Shown: positions 62,699 to 64,000 of the stretch, in pieces | How the letters are laid out: the number at the start of each line of letters is the position of its first letter | Numbering within the stretch: position 1 is the first letter of the stretch | Source of the DNA: Enterovibrio gelatinilyticus | Lineage (GTDB): Bacteria; Pseudomonadota; Gammaproteobacteria; Enterobacterales; Vibrionaceae | Assembly (NCBI RefSeq): GCF_028683095.1 | Contig: NZ_JAJUBC010000008.1 | Coordinates: forward strand, 1 to 64,000 | DNA: 64,000 nucleotides | Reading direction: 5' to 3' | Translations under genes and position numbers: made by a program | The notes under the pieces: model-generated | The model's database searches: none | Told to the model about the DNA's origin: nothing | Seen by the model: only the letters and a program-made list of their open reading frames with translations

Positions 62699-63100
62699 AT
62701 GAAAATGATTGAGTTTCAGTCGATGTTTCCCGTTATCGTCACTGCAGAATTAGACGCGCTAAAGACGTTTTATCTCTCAACTTTCGGTTTTGACGCCGTG
62801 TACTACGATCCAACGTTTTATTTGCATCTAGTGTCACCATCAACAGGCATCCAGCTTGGCTTTCTCATGCCAAATCACCCCTCACAACCCGATTTCTTGC
62901 ACACCAACATGGTGACTGACGGGTACGTGATTTCATTGGAAGTAAGAGATGCAGCAAAAGCGTTTGCAGATGCAAAAGCCATGAACCTAAACATTGCGAT
63001 GGAATTGAAGGAAGAAGTATGGGGACAAATACACTTTATGGTTGAGGATCCAGCAGGCACGCGTATTGATATCGTTGAACACGTCGCATCGCCCAAATAA
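62699..63100 (+). CDS. VOC-family (glyoxalase/bleomycin-resistance) protein
   Basis: A 133-residue VOC protein. Metal or ligand positions: FYLSTFGFDAVYYDP, FYLHLVSPSTGIQLGF, VISLEVRDAAKAFADA and IHFMVEDPAGTRIDIVEH. It resembles bleomycin-resistance-type binders without enough evidence for a substrate. The ATG at 62699 or 62705 is the start. The AraC gene upstream likely controls it; a 10-bp hairpin lies 57 nt after its stop. Confidence 0.8.
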   Translation: MKMIEFQSMFPVIVTAELDALKTFYLSTFGFDAVYYDPTFYLHLVSPSTGIQLGFLMPNHPSQPDFLHTNMVTDGYVISLEVRDAAKAFADAKAMNLNIAMELKEEVWGQIHFMVEDPAGTRIDIVEHVASPK

Positions 63101-63157
63101 AAGAATGACAAAAGGTACAAGGGCGAGGCAAGAGTCTGCAGAACGCACTCAGTCTAA

Positions 63158-63186
63158 CCCCTTTCAAAGTTAGCCATTGAAAGGGG
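63158..63186. terminator. Hairpin between the VOC gene and the convergent gene
   Basis: Perfect 10-bp stem CCCCTTTCAA / TTGAAAGGGG with a 9-nt loop. No strong T run, so it could be a terminator for either strand or a processing hairpin. Confidence 0.55.
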
Positions 63187-63228
63187 GGAACAGGTAGAAG
63201 CTATTTCGCCCTTGCTGATATTTACCGC

Positions 63229-63687
63229 TTAGCCTTCAGGGTTTTGTTTATCACTGATCTCTGCATAACCATGAAGAAGTTCAGTCAGTGCATTAACCCA
63301 ACCAAACACCTCTACAGGAGCATTTTTGAGTATCGCTTCAACGTGCTCACAATGTGTTTCGAGAGAAATAGCTTGCTCCAAACGAAACGAAATTGCATAA
63401 AAGTGCCAAAGGACCAGTCTGGTCATCCTCTCACTGTTTTGCTTCGCATTTTCTGAGTCATCAAACGCTTGCTGAGTTTCATTCAGAGCTATCGCCGTCA
63501 TGCGCAACATTGCATCAAGGCGTGCCGACAACAGTCGTTCCTCGCTGTCGATTTCTTCTTGCTCAAAAGTGAAGATCTCACTCATCACGTCTTCTGGCAC
63601 CATTCTACTTATGATTCGGGCACTAAACTCTTCCAGTTCATGGCGGGGCATGGTGACGAGACATTCAAAGGTGTAATCACGAAGCAT
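63229..63687 (-). CDS. Hypothetical protein, 152 residues
   Basis: I do not recognise the family. It is a mostly helical soluble protein, with charged stretches (EEIDSEERLLSARLDAMLRMTAIALN) suggesting a helical bundle. Residues near the end include WVNALTELLHGYAEI. The gene is convergent with the VOC gene and stands alone on its strand. Confidence 0.55.
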   Translation of the reverse strand: MLRDYTFECLVTMPRHELEEFSARIISRMVPEDVMSEIFTFEQEEIDSEERLLSARLDAMLRMTAIALNETQQAFDDSENAKQNSERMTRLVLWHFYAISFRLEQAISLETHCEHVEAILKNAPVEVFGWVNALTELLHGYAEISDKQNPEG

Positions 63688-63891
63688 AAAATCACTCTAA
63701 TTCGATATAAATTTCAATGCTCGCATTCTAAGTACTGAAATATCATTTACCACTACTTATGTGTGTTTATCGCAAGATTTAACCCTAAGCGCGACAGGAA
63801 ATAACCATATTGCATATGTGAGCGGCCAGTTCGACAAACTCAGCGTCCTTTGACTCCATTCTCCTCTGTCACATTATCTGCAAACTCCCCC

Positions 63892-64000
63892 TTACACCAA
63901 TTGGCTATCGACCCATTGAAGAAAGGTGCGAACTTTCGGACGATTTTCAGTGCCTTGTGGGCACAAGATACTATGGCATCTATTTGTCTCCATGCTGGGG
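63892..64000 (-). CDS. C-terminal end of a LysR-type regulator (cut by the window edge)
   Basis: Reading the minus strand from the edge gives PSMETNRCHSILCPQG followed by TENRPKVRTFLQWVDSQLV and a TAA at 63892-63894. The TENRPKV-x-x-F-x-x-W pattern is the hallmark end of the GcvA/LysR effector domain. Only about 36 residues lie inside the window. Confidence 0.75.
   Translation of the reverse strand, partial: PSMETNRCHSILCPQGTENRPKVRTFLQWVDSQLV

Overview
The window reads as chromosomal DNA of a marine gammaproteobacterium, most likely a Vibrionaceae member (Vibrio, Grimontia, Enterovibrio or Photobacterium relative). This is inferred from protein family content (chitinase, LruC protein, FabR-type operator, PsiE, bacteriohemerythrin, D-glutamate use, many LysR and AraC regulators), not from a marker gene. 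I see no rRNA, tRNA, CRISPR array, prophage or complete transposase gene. Genes are short monocistrons or 2-3 gene operons typical of an accessory, metabolically flexible region such as a second chromosome.

Layout. 0-4.5 kb: a coiled-coil membrane protein, a MOSC-reductase-ferredoxin fusion and an unknown 535-residue protein. 4.5-7.7 kb: a D-glutamate catabolic unit (LysR regulator, dgcN, dgcA) with a 23-bp palindrome between the divergent genes. 7.8-12.2 kb: a fatty-acid desaturase under a FabR-like operator, then small proteins and a COG0523 metallochaperone GTPase. 12.4-15.2 kb: a tldD-tldE pair. 15.4-25.8 kb: LruC protein and lipoprotein, acetyltransferase, NYN protein, hydrolase with TetR, DinB, flavin reductase, GATE-type membrane protein, an orphan phnP and a cytochrome b561. 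25.9-31.5 kb: multidomain chitinase divergent from an orphan TRAP solute receptor, a repeat protein, a PilZ protein and a VOC protein. 31.6-38.4 kb: dgt, then TetR with a divergent RND efflux pair and twin operators. 38.6-43.4 kb: AAA ATPase, hydrolase, membrane AraC regulator, methyltransferase. 43.7-47.5 kb: glcDEF glycolate oxidase. 48-51 kb: AraC and LysR regulators and a CDF transporter. 51-54.1 kb: a transposon-broken acetyltransferase followed by a bufferin RiPP operon (bufA1-bufB-bufC). 54.5-64 kb: M14 peptidase, PsiE, a eukaryotic-type glutathione synthetase, bacteriohemerythrin, DJ-1 protein with LysR, a solo trpB, AraC, VOC and the tail of another LysR gene.

Most notable signals: (1) the MNIO-type RiPP operon for a copper-binding bufferin; (2) two families of small non-autonomous inverted-repeat elements. 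One (258 bp) sits inside an acetyltransferase gene with a 6-bp TATATA duplication, and removing element plus one duplication restores the frame. The other (about 265 bp) occurs twice plus a fragment, and supplies the stop codon of one neighbouring gene; (3) a glutathione synthetase of the eukaryotic fold family; (4) a MOSC protein fused to its own reductase; (5) a D-glutamate module with a clear operator; (6) two small membrane-protein ORFs of 33 and 28 codons.

All calls are by eye from translated motifs. No database search was run, so family names rest on remembered motifs and coordinates of starts rest on visible Shine-Dalgarno (SD) sequences.
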